A DNA stretch of 64,000 nt from Phylloscopus collybita (lineage: Eukaryota; Chordata; Aves; Passeriformes; Phylloscopidae). Positions 11,901-33,160 of this stretch are shown here, in pieces (the first letter of the stretch is position 1; every line of letters begins with the position of its first letter). Both the position numbers and the translations under genes were made by a program. Location of the stretch: contig JAJNNQ010000016.1 of the NCBI GenBank assembly GCA_027886175.1, forward strand, positions 1,927,001 to 1,991,000, given 5' to 3'. The notes under the pieces were generated by a model. It did no database searches. It was not told where the DNA came from and saw only the letters and a list, made by a program, of their open reading frames with translations.

Positions 11901-12492
11901 GGAACTTAGCATCCCCTCGACACATTTCACATCACATAGGAAAAGTTCACAGTACCAAGTTTTACAATCACAGTCACTCACAGCACCAAGATTGTCCAGA
12001 CAAGAAGAAGTTACCGAAGAGAAAGGCCACTGGCCAAAATTCACACAACTGCCCATGGAAGGGCTCAGGTTAAAAATAAAGCACTGCTGGGAAAGTCAAG
12101 CCTAGCTTGTGCCAGCTCTCCCTTTGGCAGGAGGAGAGCGGCGAGTCACCCATCCTGGCTGCACTTCGGAACAGAACAGCACTATGGACCCATCTGTTCT
12201 TAGAGGCTTCTCCAGCCCCTCAAAACCCATCAGCCACCCAGAGCTGGGGGAGAAGAGCCCCGTGGCAGCCCCACTTCAGCTGCTGGGAGCTGGGAGTCAC
12301 CAGACTGTAAACATTTTTTGTTGTGGCAGTCCACCGGAGCAGGCGGTTTGATCCCACTCTGTGAAAAGGAAGGTGGGCTCTGACAGAGGCTCTGAAGCCA
12401 CAGCCCTGAAGGAAGGAAAGAATGAATGAGTGTGCGGAAAGAAGTCTGGGCTGCACCTTGCAGTCCTGCTCTGGGGTAGCAGTTGGTTGTGC
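8965..12492. other. Intergenic, IL17RA to TMEM121B (convergent genes)
   Basis: No recognisable gene. The sequence is AT-rich with T-runs at 11660 and 11715. It separates the converging 3' ends of IL17RA (+) and TMEM121B (-). Open frames here are short and unlike known families. A TTTTATTTT stretch near 10700 could be a distal poly(A) site for TMEM121B. Confidence 0.5.
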
Positions 12493-12498
12493 TTTATT
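12493..12498 (-). other. Putative poly(A) signal AATAAA for TMEM121B
   Basis: Plus-strand TTTATT, which is AATAAA on the minus strand, about 1.5 kb past the TMEM121B stop. It is the closest canonical hexamer downstream. Placement of the transcript end is an inference. Confidence 0.4.
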
Positions 12499-13799
12499 TC
12501 CCCTTCCTATCAGGACAGCTTGAAAAAAGGAAAAAAAAAACCAAAACCCAAAAAAACAAACAAACAAAAACCACTACAAAAAAAAAATTGCAATAGGAAA
12601 CTGTTGTTTTTCACAATTATTGCAGCCTTGCCCAGATAACAAAATATAAGCCTGGGAGAGGCAAAGTCCTTCCTCCAGATGTGGCCTGTGTGCTCCTGCT
12701 TCCCTGGGGCTGGTTTCAGGAGCAGCAGCAGCCAGGCAGAAAGAGCAGGCCTTAACCCCACCCAACATTCATGGAGCTCAAAACCATAAGAAAACCGTGT
12801 TCCTACCAGAGGTTGCTAACGATTTTTTTCCCCACCTACCCTAAACCACATGCACACAGAGGACAGGATGCTGATCCCTGGGCTTTCACCAAGGCTGGAG
12901 AACCCCCCTGCCTCGAGGGCTCCTGCAGCACTTTGCTTTCTGTGCTGAACAGTGAGGTTCAGTGAGCATGGAGCCCACCCCGAGCAGTGCCAGCCTCCTC
13001 TGCTCTTGGAGAGGGGGCACTCGGCAGGCTTAGCCCCATCTCTGCTCCCTCAGGCAGGCATGGAAAAGGGCTGGAGGAAATTTCCCAGCCTTTCTGGCTG
13101 TGTAAAGGAAGACCCTAGGCTCCGTGTAAAAGAAAAACCAACGCTGATCCCGTAAACATGCATATTCACAGAGAAATGAGAGCCCCAGCAGCTGGGGATG
13201 CCAGCAGCAGGCTGCTGTAAACCCTGTTCTCACCAGAAATAAATGTCTTGGTGGTTATGAAATGGGGCCTAAGCCCCCGTTCATGTCCATGCTGGATTGG
13301 TTTTTTGTTTGTTTGTTTGTTTTTAGCACGTGAAGTCAATGTAAGATGCAGAAGGTTGAAGCACAGAGGTAGACATTTTGGCTAGGAGAAGGTGGCTGAT
13401 GGGCTTGAAGTGACCGAGTGGCCAGCCTGCTTCCAGAGGTTCCTCAGCTGCTGCACAAGGGCCCGGGAATCACAGGCAGCAGCTCCGCAAGGCCCGGGGA
13501 AACCAAAGCTGCTTCCCTCTGTCCTTCCCGAGGCAACTTCTGCTGGCCAGGCCCCTCTTGCATCTCATTATTGTGGTCAGCAGGAGTTCTTAAAGGAGGG
13601 GACGAAATGCACTGGTCCCTGTTCAGGAGGGAAAGGGAAAACCGCACCTTCACGGTTCCAAAGCAACACAATGTCCTGGGAGGGAGGGGAAGAGTGGGAC
13701 CCTCCAGACAGCGGAGAGGCAGAAGCACGGGAAGAAGTCTGGCCATGAAGAGCAGGTGCGCTTTCTGGGGACGAGCGTCATCCGTAGGCTCCTGCAGGT

Positions 13800-17639
<3,840 letters not shown>

Positions 17640-17640
<1 letters not shown>

Positions 17641-17910
17641 GGACCTCACAGCCTGGAGCTGGAACTGGGCAATGAAACCCCAATGTGCAAATGGACCCAA
17701 AACTGATCAAAGTGTGAGAGCTGGTGACCCTTTGTCCATTTTGTGACCATTTTGGGTCCATTTTGTGACCATTTTGGGTCCACCCTGGGTGCAGCCCTGG
17801 CCAGGCCCTGTCCTGCCCAAGGTGTACCCTAAAGGCCTTTCAATAAATCCCTGCTTTATTCTCCAGCTGTGTCCAGTCTCTGTCCCAGCTCAGCCTGCCC
17901 AAGGCATCAG
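17640..17910 (+). mobile_element. Probable ERV LTR fragment
   Basis: Contains a 22-bp tandem duplication (TTTTGTGACCATTTTGGGTC unit, 17740-17782) typical of a U3 enhancer. About 60 bp later comes CCTTTCAATAAATCCCTGC followed by TTTATTCTCCAGC and TGTCCAGTCTCTGTCCCAGC, which resembles the R/U5 end of avian ERVK-type LTRs. The boundaries are uncertain and I could not find a target duplication. Confidence 0.45.
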
Positions 17911-20900
17911 CCCCTCTGGCACCCCCTCTGCCTTCCCCAGGGGCTGCTCCCCATGATCCACATCCCACACCAATGCCTCCAAGGTGGGCCCAGCAACTCA
18001 GGGGACATCATTCCCTCTGCTTTGTGGGGGCCCACAACCACCCACCACGGGGCAGTGGCAAGGTTCTGTGTGCCTGCAGCAGGGCAGCAGAGTGAGCTCT
18101 TAGAGGAGCAGCTTGGTCTGAGGGCACTCAAGATGCAAGGAGACAGAGAGCAGTGAGCCACCTCCCTTCCTTGCCAGATGCTCTCCTGTTGTGTTGGCTT
18201 TGCTCTCCAGCCTCTAGGGTTGTGTGGACTGTCAGGGATGAGAGCCTGGGCTCTGCTGGGCAAGGTTTTCTCCCTTTGACCAACTTTGCTGCCAAAGAAA
18301 AATATATGGCTGAACAATTGCTTGGAGTACAATTTTTGTACAACCCCACAAAGCCTTGACTGGAGGCTCTGTGGATGGTCTCTGTTTGATAGGGAGGCTG
18401 GAGTCCCTGGCCAAGGAGGATGATTTCTCTCTGTGCTGCTCTTTCATGGTCCTTGGCAGGTGTTGGGAGCTGCCCACTTCAGGGCAGCTCAGAGTGGTGG
18501 GAGTGACACCAGCTGTGCCTCCTGATTTGGTTTCCAGAAAGGCTGGCTGAGATGGCAGTGTGAGTCTGTGTGCCAGAGGGTAAAACCACATTTTTATGTT
18601 CTGGATCCTGCCTTTTATCCAGGTGGGTGGGCACCTCCACTTGACTCCTGTCAGGGCAAGCCAATCCTCGTGTCACTAGCATGGTCCATGTGTGCTCAGC
18701 CCTCAGCAGCAGCTGAACTGCTCTTGGTCCTGCCACCTTCTGCTGCAAGGGGAGTTTCCCACTTCTACCAGAGGATGTGGAGTGACAGCCAAGCATCCAT
18801 CTGGGCTGCTCAGGGCAACAGCCCTCATGCAGAGAGGGCTGGTGCTGCCCTACCTGGGCAGCAGACAGTGACAGCTTTGCCTCCATGGCTCTCATGCTCT
18901 GGATTTCCTGGGCAGTGCAATTCCCTGGGTGCCATTGGCTTGACATGCTCACTTAGCTGCCCTGGCAGCCTGTCACAGGCTCCCACATCTCTGCTTTTGA
19001 TCCAGGCACTCCTTCCACAAGGAAAACTCCTTCCCCAAAGCTCTGGGTGGCTGCCTGGTGTCCCACCTGCTGGGGGAAATGGGGGTGGGCTGTCACCCAC
19101 AGCTGCTGTGCAGCCCTGGGAGATGAGCCACCCTGCCACCCAGGTGATGTGGGGGAGCTGGGAGCAGGAAATTGAGGCAGCTGGGAGGGAGCTGGGTGCT
19201 CAGGGGAGCCTGCTGGGCTGAGGCTGTGCCAGCAGGGCAAGAGCAGCCTGGTGGAAATGCTTCTCCAGACACCCCAGGACTCCTGCTGGGGCTCTGAAGG
19301 TTCCTGCATCCAAGGTAGGAAAGTGGGAATGGGGAGGACCTGTGGTTGCGTGGCAAGGGGAGCTATGACAAGGGTGGGGGGACACCAGGAAGGAGGGTGG
19401 AAGCTCAAGGACTCCCATGGGCTCCAGCAAGGCAAACACAAGCCAAAGAAAGAAGGTGAGGATTAGAAAGGAGCTGATTTGTAGGAAAGGAAGCAGAAAT
19501 TGTGCCTCTGCTTTAAAATGGGAACGAGGGGAGAAATGACTTCTGCTTGAGAATGCACTGAAGAGCTTTTTGTAGCACATTGGAGGTTGAGAGATGACAA
19601 GTCGATGCTTCCCATGTGATCCAGTTATTTAATGCAATGTGCAGTCCCTGCATGTGTTAGTGCTTAACCACTCCTGCTAAAACATTAAAAAGCTGAACTA
19701 TAAATAGCTTCTACTCTTCAGCAGCTCCCAGGCTATGTTTTTGGCTTTTTTTTTTTTTTTTTGTGTGTGTATTGATGTGAATGCATAGAGATGTGTGTGT
19801 ATACATTTATATATAAAGGCAAGCAGCAGACAAGAGAGTTTTGTGCCATAATCATACTGCATATCTAAAATGCTACCATTTTTAGTTTACCCTGCAGGTG
19901 GAAACAAGTGTGCCCTCAAGAATACCCCTGCTGGGGAAAGGCAAAAACTTTCTTGAGGGCTCAACTTGGGAGGAAACAAAATAATGATTCCATTTCTTGG
20001 GGGAAGGAAAAAAAAAAAAAAAAAAAAAAAAAAAGGGGAAAAAAAAGAAAAAAAAAAAAAGAAAAGAGGCAGATATATGCCTGAAAAAAAGACCAGAAAC
20101 CAGATACCTAATTACACCCTGCAGTAAGCTGTCAGAAACTGGCAGCAGTGGGAGGGAAGGAGGCAAAGCTGATCTCAGGGAGTTGGAGCATAATCTGCTC
20201 CAACCATACTGAAAATGCCTTTTGTGTGGGAAAGGAAGCTTCTGGGATTCTCTGACACATGCTTTGTGCTGCACTTAACCCAACCCAAGGGCTGAAGTCA
20301 CAGATAAACGTGAAGAAGTTTCACCTGGCCAGTCCCAAAATTCAGCAATGCTTTGGCTTCTGAACGTGGTCTTTGTAATTAAACTGCTGCTCCTGTGCTA
20401 TGGGTCAGGGGATGCAGATCCTCTTCAGAAGGATATAGAAGTGTTAACAGTCTGTTGCTTGTAATTACATTTCAGTTCAAAGAGCTTTCAATAACCAGCA
20501 GGAAATGCCAAGATGTTTCTTTTCATGCTTGTAGCAGGGTAGGGCCTTGGAGAGTGGATTTGGGTATTTTGTAGTTACTCAGCCTGAGCATAGAGCATCT
20601 ATTGATCTGACCTTGAGGAGAAAGTGGAAGCTCTTCATACTTTTAATGACTGAAAAGTAGGTTTATGACAGTGAATTTAAGTGTTTTCTCGCTGGAGGTT
20701 TGGGTTCCTAGAGAACAGGCAGCTGCCTTGTTGCTGTGGGGTTTTAAGCTGTTGCAGACTGGGTCTGTGAAGGTCACTGTTCATCAAATTGGCTGCAGCA
20801 GTAAAAGAAAAACCAAGATCATAAGGATTTGTGCTTTTATAATTGGGGTTAGGAAGGCCTGGCAATGGAAGGGTTTGGGCAGGCCCCTCAAGGGAAGAGC

Positions 20901-23900
20901 AGGGACCAAGCACTTGCCAAGGGTTATCCTGAATTTCTCACAGCATCCCCCTGGGAGCAAACTCCTCCAGGGCTCTCAATCCTTTGTTCCAAGTTGGTCC
21001 CTCTCCAGTGTTCCACAGCTGTGTTGAACTCTGCCCCTTAGGCTGGGGAAGGATTTCTCTGGGACTCTAACTTCCAGCTCAGCCTCTCCTACAGGGGATA
21101 CCCTTAACCCTAGGCTGCCCTTGTGCTCTGACAAGAAATTAAGAGCATTTAAAATTAAAAGCGTGCACCTGGGCTCACAGGTTGTGATCTCTCCCTGCTG
21201 AACTAAACCTTGATTAGCCCCATCTTGGGAGCACTGGATAAAAGGAGGAGGCTGATTAACACTTTGTATCATTATTTATTGGAGCTCAGGGCTGCAGGTC
21301 ACTTCTCCAGGATGCAGAATAAAATAACTCAATTGCTCTCTCTGCTGAGAATGGGAATCCTTGTCCAGTCCCACCAAAACTGCTTTGCTGATTGTTGCTT
21401 TCAACATCAAGTTCTCAGGACTCTGCATCACACTTGTTTTGCTGCCTAATGTGCCTCCTGTGAGCTGTGTGAACTTTGTAGATGGGAAACTTTCTGATAA
21501 AAGATGAGAACAATGCAAGTGAATTGGCTGTTTCTAGATTATTAAAGATGATGGTTTCACCTAGCAGGATCTTTAGTTTTCTGTTGAAATCAGGGGAAGC
21601 TCTTGGTTCTAGTCTGGAAGTCTGTCAGTTAATTGCTGAAGGGGTATCTCTCAGGGTGGTTCCCTCAAGAAAATCTGACAATAGCTTGAAGAACAGGAAA
21701 AAAAAAAAGAAAAGAAAAAGCAGACAGAATTTGTCCTAATAATCTTCTAGGGCAAAGATGTGCAAGAGAGCAGGATAATACCCATTAAATGTACACACAG
21801 GCAGTTAAAATTTACTTCAAAGAAAACGTGATTTTATTACTTTACATATATGCTTGAACAAAGCAGCAGCTCTGCATTGAAATTAACACAAAATCTAAAA
21901 TAATCACAGTTCATGATTCCTCTGAATGACATACAATCACTCTTCTTGCAGTGCACATGACACCACCTGAAACATTATCATTTACTGGAGGGGGAAGGAC
22001 ATGACAGGGTTAGGATGGGAGGGAGGGGACAGCAGTGTTGCCTGCTGCCCTGAGTGCCAGGTTAGCAGTTGCACGTGTCCTGTGGAGGAAAGGAATTGAC
22101 TTCTCTGCCCACCAAGAAAGCTCTCTGCTTCAGATCCAAGGCAAGGTCTATCCTTGGGTTCCTTCCTGCTGTTCCCTCTGCCTTGACTAAAACCTGTTCA
22201 TCTTTGGAGGGTGGAGTTGCCAGGATCAGGTCTTTGCCCTGGTTGTTGTACAGGGCAGTGCACCATGTAAATACAAAGGTGCTGGATCAGCAGTGAAGTC
22301 CCATCCCCTGCCTGGTCCCATCATCTGCACAGAAGGATGACTGCTCCAAAGGACAGAAACACTGCCCCAGAGACACCACCTCTGAGCAATACATGAGGCA
22401 CAGGAAGAGTTTCGCTCCAGCCACGCTGGAAGCCAATTCCAGGAAGCAGCAGTGCCAAGGAAAAAGGCTTTCACTGAATTCTGGCAATAACAGATGTCCA
22501 TGAACGATCTGGAGCTAAGCTACAAGCCTGTACAGCACTCCAGCACAACTCATGGTACAGAGGAGACCTGCCAAGCAATTTCATCAACAGAAACCTTCCA
22601 GAATCAAGGCAGTGTCCAACAGCAGCTGGAGAAGCCAGATTTCCTACTCCATCCAGTGGGTCCATGCAATTCCCAGGCAGGGGCTTGGACAAAGTTCAGC
22701 TTCAAGGAGCTGAGAAGGGGAAGAGGGGAAAGGTCTTTGCATTGCTCAGACCAAGGGCAGCCCATCTGGCTAATTAGTGCAGAGAGCAACAAAGCAGTTC
22801 TTTATGCAACCTTGATACGAATTAGGGAAAGGGTACAAGGTATCTCTAGATTCCTTCTCCTCCCTTCTGTTCAATTTCAACTCGCAAGCAAAGCTTTTTT
22901 TTTTTTTAATTACTTATCACTGAAGTTCCTCCTACGCATTTTTAAGACTTACAGAACACTGATGGGAAAAAAAGAAACCAACACCCTAATCCAGAGCTAA
23001 AAGCAGATTTGGCATCTGAAGCAGATTCACATCAGTCAGCTCACCTAGAATGCTGGAGATGGAGATGCCTGGCTCCCCTCTCTGTGCAAATGCAAATCCT
23101 TCCTTGGGAGAGGTGCCCCAGCCCTCAGGGCACAGTGGTTCAGCAGCAGCACCTCTTCTCTGAGCAGCTGGCACCACACTTTGAACGAGACAGAGCTCAG
23201 CATTTCTGCCATCAGCAGCCACCACGCTGATGCTGTGGCTCCTTCCTCCTGCCAGCAGGCAGCTCCCTCAGCTCTGTGAGGAGCATTCCAAGGAATCCCA
23301 TGGAAGTCACCACCCAAGCCAGCAAGTGCTGCTGGCAAAGGGAGTGCTCCTCTCTCTGCAGTGGATGGCACCTCTGAAAAGTGAGGCTGAGGGACACTGG
23401 AGCTGCCCTGGGAATAAATGGGGCCTGGGCTCCAGTTTGCACAGCACAGCTGTGACCTGGAGAGGGGCTGCAGCTAAAGGACCTTCCCTCTGTTATATCC
23501 TTCCCTGTGCCTGCTCTTCTGGGAACTGGAGCCAAGCCCTTGTCTTGTGCAATGGGATGAGATGGTAATTTCCTTCTCTCTGCAGTGAAAGGAAAACGAT
23601 TCAAATCTGTGTTCCTGCAGCCAAGCAATTCTTGTCCTGGTGAGAAGAACCCCAAGCAATGGTAAGAGTGGAAGAAACTGCTTCCCACTGTGGATTTCAG
23701 AGGAGGGAAACACATGCCAAGAAGTACTTTTCTGCTCCTGTTCATGAAGTCAAGGATAGAGAAACAGAGAAGGAACTCTTTTGCCTGGGTAACTGAAAGA
23801 GCACCTGGTCTGCTCCACACACAGAGCCTGGCACAACTAAGGAACAGAGCCTATGCTGCAGTGACCTTCCTGAGATCTGTCAGGATTGAGAGGATGGAGA

Positions 23901-25563
23901 GCTGCTGGAGCAGAGTTTCAGTGCACATGGATGCTGAGATTTGAATTAAGAACTCCAGTTTCTGTGCAGAACATCTTGTTTGCAGCCTGCTGTATGGAGC
24001 TGTGCAAAGCAGGAAGGAGGAAAGAAGAGGCAGAGCAGACCTGTTTCTGATACTTCAGTGTAGTGTGAGCTGACTGTAATTAGGAAAACCAACCTAAGTT
24101 GTGTTGGCTCCAAGGCTTTTCATCATCAACACAGGCTGATTTGTGCTTTTAAAATCACAGTGCTCCTCTGGAATTCAGACACTCCTCACTAAGCCCAATC
24201 TTTCACATTAATTCCTCATGCAAACCTTGCTTATCTTCTCTGGAATGTCCATGGAGACACAAGTCTTATCTTTCTCTGGATAGCCTGAGCTAGGAAAACA
24301 GAGGCAATATAGAAGGTGCATGTTTTTGGGGAAATGTTCCTGGGCAGGCAAGTCCCAGCTGCTAACTCATGTTAGAGGGACTCCACCTGTTAAAGAAAGA
24401 GGAGGGACCAGAGGTCAGACTGTGTGGGGTATCCCTGAGCTGCAAACCACGTGAGGGATGAGAGGAACAAAAGAACTGGAAGACAGACATTTGTATTCGA
24501 AAAGATCAGGCCTGGGGATCTGGGGCTCTGCTACCATCTGGCTTGATGATCTTCTCTTTGGATCCTTGCATGCAAGGAAGGAGCAAAGGTAGACTCTGAC
24601 CCTTTCTGTTTGGCCCTTGTTCCAAAGAAGGGCCCCTCTTGGAAGCTGTGCCAGCTGGAGCAGGTGGATGTTCCTTGCAACAGTTGGGATCAGAGTGGGT
24701 GCCAAAAGAGCCTCTTGCTGCAGCACTGAGTTCTGGGCAAAGACAACTCTGCCAATTCAAACTCTGTGGTGGTTTCCTCTGCTACTGAGAACAGGCTGCT
24801 GGCTCCCTAGTGGGATGTGAAAAGGCAGGGGTGTTCACAGAATGCTAAACAGGGGGGAGGGAACAATACAACTTTCACCTCAGCCCTGCAGCAAGTTGCT
24901 CTGGCTCCTGCAGCTTCCTTTGAGGGGCCCTGCCTCTCCACAGCTGCCAGATGACTGCCACACAGAACTTTGTCTCAGACTGACAGTGATGCAGTGGCAA
25001 ATCCCAGGCAAAGAGAATTTGTTAAAGTCCATAGGCACTTATTCTTCACGAGGAGAATGCTAAGACTTCAAGCCTTCTCCTGGCAGGGTGCCACCACAGC
25101 CCAGCTTCTGGTGTGCTGGAGTCACAGCCTGGACAAACAGCACATTGTACAAAAGGCTGATGGTGGCTCCTTGTGTGGGGAAGAGCTTGGCCCTCAAACA
25201 CCTCACAAAGAGGAGGCTGGGCTCCCCTGATCTTTGCACACAGAGTGTGGAAAAGAACGAGCTGTGAGAGCTGAACAAAACTGGGATTGCTGGGACAAGC
25301 CTGCTCCTTATACCCTGTTTCCATTATGGCTCAATTACAGCTAGCAGCAGTGTACAGTCACAGCTGAAAGTCTGTCAGCAGCTGTCAGGATGGCAGATGA
25401 GTATCAATAAAATTAAGGGGCTTTTAGTGCTGCCACAGGGAAGTTTTCTTTAAGGTTAGCTAGATGAGAGAATCACCCCAGGTCCCTCCCCACTCTTCCC
25501 CTCTCCTCTTTCCAGTACACAAAACCCCTCACAGCAGATCTTTAGGCACGCCTGCCTCGACCC
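17911..25563. other. Intergenic, TMEM121B to HDHD5; may include HDHD5 3' UTR
   Basis: No recognisable gene. Includes an A-rich/G-rich tract (20008-20067), T- and TG-rich patches near 19750-19800, and a TTTATT near 21833 that could be a distant poly(A) signal for HDHD5. The 3' end of the HDHD5 transcript cannot be placed from sequence alone. Confidence 0.45.
20008..20067. repeat. A-rich homopolymer tract
   Basis: A run of about 27 A, GGGG, then further interrupted A-runs. It could be the tail of an old retroinsertion or simple repeat expansion. Confidence 0.7.
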
Positions 25564-29913
<4,350 letters not shown>

Positions 29914-30360
29914 GTGAGGCGAGGCTCGGGAGCGGTGCGGGCGCACGGAGGGCGGCCAGCGTCTTGCCAGCCCGCGTCCTTCCTCCTCGCATCCTTCCTT
30001 TCCGCGTCCTTCCACCCCGCGTCTTTCCTCTCCGTGTCCTTCCACCCCGCATCCTTGCACCCCGCACCCTGCGGCGGGGGGTGCTGCCCCTGCCTCGGGG
30101 CAAGGCGGGGTTGCGGCTTCGGGGAGCGCCGGAGGATGGAGCGGGTGTTGGGAGCAGCGCCGGGGCTGCGGGAGCTGGATGCCGTGGCGGAGGGGAGGAG
30201 AGGTTTGGGCAGGAGGGAGAGAAAGGCTGTGAGCCCTGCAAGTGCGGTCACAGCGGGTTTGTCCGAGCCCTTCACGGAATTCAAAGCACAGGAGAACCCT
30301 GGGTCTGTGAGCGGAGCTGCTCCAGAGCTGCCCGGGCTTCATGGTAACAAAGGGACTGGG
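29914..30360. other. CpG-rich flank upstream of HDHD5
   Basis: GC-rich sequence with imperfect CCTTCC-GCGTCC tandem units at 29970-30065. It contains a plus-strand ATG at 30136 (MERVLGAAPGLRELDAVAEG) in an open frame, but without a convincing donor or known similarity. It is probably part of a bidirectional CpG-island promoter. Confidence 0.45.
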
Positions 30361-30860
30361 AGAGACGTCCAAAAAAAAAAAAAATAAAAAATTAATGTAT
30401 TAAATAGACTGGTTTCAGTCTAACGTGAGGATGAATAACATGAAGGTGTTGAGTTTGGATTTGGAATATTTATTATATCTTTATTTACAGGCTCACGTGC
30501 CATGAGCTTCAACTAGCAAGTTAGCAAGTTAGGAAAACGAGGTAAATTAGAATCCTCCTAACTCTTTTTAAGGTTTTTTTAAGCGATAATCACTTAACAC
30601 TAAGGTGGTACCTGTACTATTTATGTTTTTGACTTAATAATGAGCACCCGAGGCGGCCCACAATGCAGACCCTTATCACCCAATTACAGAAAATCACCCA
30701 AATCCATGAAGAAGAAGAAGGTGAAGAAGGACAAAGACAACATCCAAACCCTTCTATTTTGACTTACATGTACTCCTGTATACTAAAATCTGAGTTTCTA
30801 GCATCCCAGCAGCTACCCTGCCTGCAGTCTGCATGCCGAGGGGTTGCAGCCAGTTTGTCA
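30361..30860. other. AT-rich stretch, no gene seen
   Basis: A-run at 30371-30384 followed by AT-rich sequence; no coding segment recognised. Confidence 0.5.
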
Positions 30861-30864
30861 CCTC

Positions 30865-31362
30865 AGCCTGCCCCGTGATTGCTGTCTGACCAGGGCAGGG
30901 ATTGTCCCCCTGTCCCCAGCACTGGGGAGTGCCACCCCGGGTGCTGCATCCAGTCCCGGGCTCCTCCCTGCAGGAAATTGAGTCCAGAGAAAGGCAAGGA
31001 AGGGTCTGGAGCACAAGTTCTGTGAGGGGGAGCTGGGAGAGAGGCTCAGGGGAGACCTTATGGCTCTCTGCAATCCCTGACAGGAGGGTGCAGCCAGGTG
31101 GAGGTCGGGCTCTGCTCCCAGGACGAGGGGACACAGGCTCAAGGTGTGCCAGGCTGGACATCAGGAAGAATTTCTTCACTGGAAGCGGGGTCAGGTGTTG
31201 GAAGAGGCTGCTCAGGGATGGTGGTGGGATCCCCATCCCTGGAGGTGCTCAGGAGATGGCTGGAGGTGGCACTGAGTGCCAGGGTCTGGGTGACACGGTG
31301 CTGGTCAGTCAGTTCGGACTTGACCTTGCAGGTCTTTTCCAACCTTAAGGATTCTGTGAGTT
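30865..31362 (+). mobile_element. CR1 LINE 3' fragment
   Basis: Shows the conserved avian CR1 3' region in sense orientation: GGACATCAGGAAGAATTTCT, then a CCATCCCTGGAGGTG segment and GGTCTTTTCCAACCTTAAGG, ending ATTCTGTGAG. It is 5'-truncated, as usual for CR1. Confidence 0.85.
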
Positions 31363-31819
31363 GCTGCCCTGCCTTTGCTCAGCCTTTTCCATGCAACCCC
31401 TTTTTTCCTGCAGATAAATAAGCTTCTCTAAAACTCTGGTCACTTTTCTTACTCTTTGTCAGACACTGTCCCTCTTTCCTGCGCCGTGAAACAGAAATCT
31501 TGATGCTGAATTCAGCTGAGGCCCTTCCAGACCCGGGGGGAAGTGAAAGGTTCATTTCACATCCACGGAGATGAAACAATGAAACAAAATGTTTGTTTGC
31601 TTTCTGACTGGGCTGAGGATCTCCCGAGTCCCTGGGCAGGGCAGGTTTAACACCTCTGACTTTGGGCATCAATTACCCAGTGTCATGGTTTGGTTTTTTA
31701 CGCTTCCATTGCCACGAGCACCAACCTTAATTTGGCTTTGACCCGCTTCAACACCCAGAGCCCTGTTTGCAGAGCTGTTAAAGCACTGGCAACCCAGAGA
31801 TACCCCTTTGTACAGCTGG

Positions 31820-31925
31820 TTATTCCTCCTGAAGTGCTTTTTGCCTCGTTTATTTTTTTTTTGCAATTTCCTCAATTTAAGTGCTTTTTGCCTCGTTTTC
31901 TTTTTTTTTGCAATTCCCTCGATTT
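31820..31925. repeat. Tandem duplication of about 50 bp
   Basis: AAGTGCTTTTTGCCTCGTTT followed by a T-run and GCAATT occurs twice in direct tandem. Confidence 0.75.
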
Positions 31926-32149
31926 GCCAGGATCACTTTTAATTTCTCAGAAGTGCTTGCAGTTAGTTCATCCTGCTCTGGCAAGATTCATGCTGGCCTT
32001 GGAGACATTGCTGAAAATATTTAGGTCCCTGAAGAATTGGGCTTCAAGCCACCTTCCAGCAGCAGCAGCAGGAAGGCAGCTGGAGCTGCTCTGAAGTGTT
32101 CCTGCTGAAGTGTGCAAAGCAGGGAGGGTGGGTTTGTACACAGCTGAGG

Positions 32150-33160
32150 GAGGAGTTTGGGGGCTGGGGGGTTTGGGGGGTAAGAGTTTTGGGGTGGGAG
32201 CTTCGGGGTGGGGGTTTTGGGGGTGGGGGTTTGGGGACTGGAGGTGTTTGGGAAGAGGGTTTTAAGGATGAGGGTTTTTGGGGTGAGGATTTTGGGGCTT
32301 GGGGGTTTTTAGGGGTAAGAGTTTTGGGGTGGGAGCTTTGGGGCTGGGGGTTTTGGGGCTGAGGGTTTTTGGGGTGAGAGTTTTGGGGCTAGAGGTTTCT
32401 GGGGTGAGGGGTTTGGGGGTTGGGGTTTTGGGATGAGGATTTTGGGGCTGTGGGTTTTGGGGATGGGGAGGTTTTGGGGGTGAGGGTTTTGATGCTGGAG
32501 GTTTTTGGGGAGAGGGTTTTGAGGGTGGGTGTTTTGGGGTGAGGATTTTGGGGCTGTGGTGATTTTGGGGTAAGGGTTTTGAGGCTGGGGGTTTTGGGGA
32601 TAAGAGTTTTGGGGTGGGGCTTTGGGGCTGGGGGTTTTGGGGGTGAGTCTTTTGGAGTGAGGGTTTTAGGGCTGGAGGTTTTTGGCGAGGGGTTTTTGGG
32701 GTGAGGATTTTGGGGGTGAGGGATTTGGGGTGGGGGTTTTGGGGATGGGAGTTTCTGGGATGAGAGTTTTGAGGCTGGAGGTTTTTGGGGGAGAGGGTTT
32801 TGAGGGTGGGTGTTTTTAGGGTGAGGGTTTTGGGGATGGGGGTTTTGGGGGTAAGAGTTTTGGGGTGGGGGCTTTGGGGCTGGCAGTTTTGGGGGTGAGT
32901 CTTTTGGAGTGAGGGTTTTGGTACTGGGGCTTTTGGGGTGAGGGTTTTGGGGCTGGGAGTTTTTGGAGTGAGGATTTTGAGGGTGAGGGGTTTTGGGGTG
33001 AGGATTTTGGGGGTGGGGTTTTTTTAGGAAGAGGGTTTGGTTTTGAGGGTGAGGGTTTTGGGGTGAGGAATTTTGGGGATGGGGGTTTTTGAGGCGGGGG
33101 TTTTGGCGAAGAGGTTTTTTTTTGGGGGGGGGGGGGTGAAGGTTTTGGTGCTGGGGGTTT
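32150..33160. repeat. G/T-rich minisatellite (GGGTGAGGGTTTTGGGG-like units)
   Basis: About 1 kb in which the plus strand is almost only G, T and A. It is made of degenerate units of about 17-20 bp built on GGTTTTGGGG and GGGTGAGG, with many G-runs of three to five. The long Pro/Lys/Gln-rich minus frame across it is a product of the repeat, not a gene. Confidence 0.9.

Noticed and set aside
32150..33160. Telomere-like sequence, because of TTTTGGGG motifs
   Set aside because: Units are degenerate and not TTAGGG, the vertebrate telomere repeat; this is a local minisatellite.
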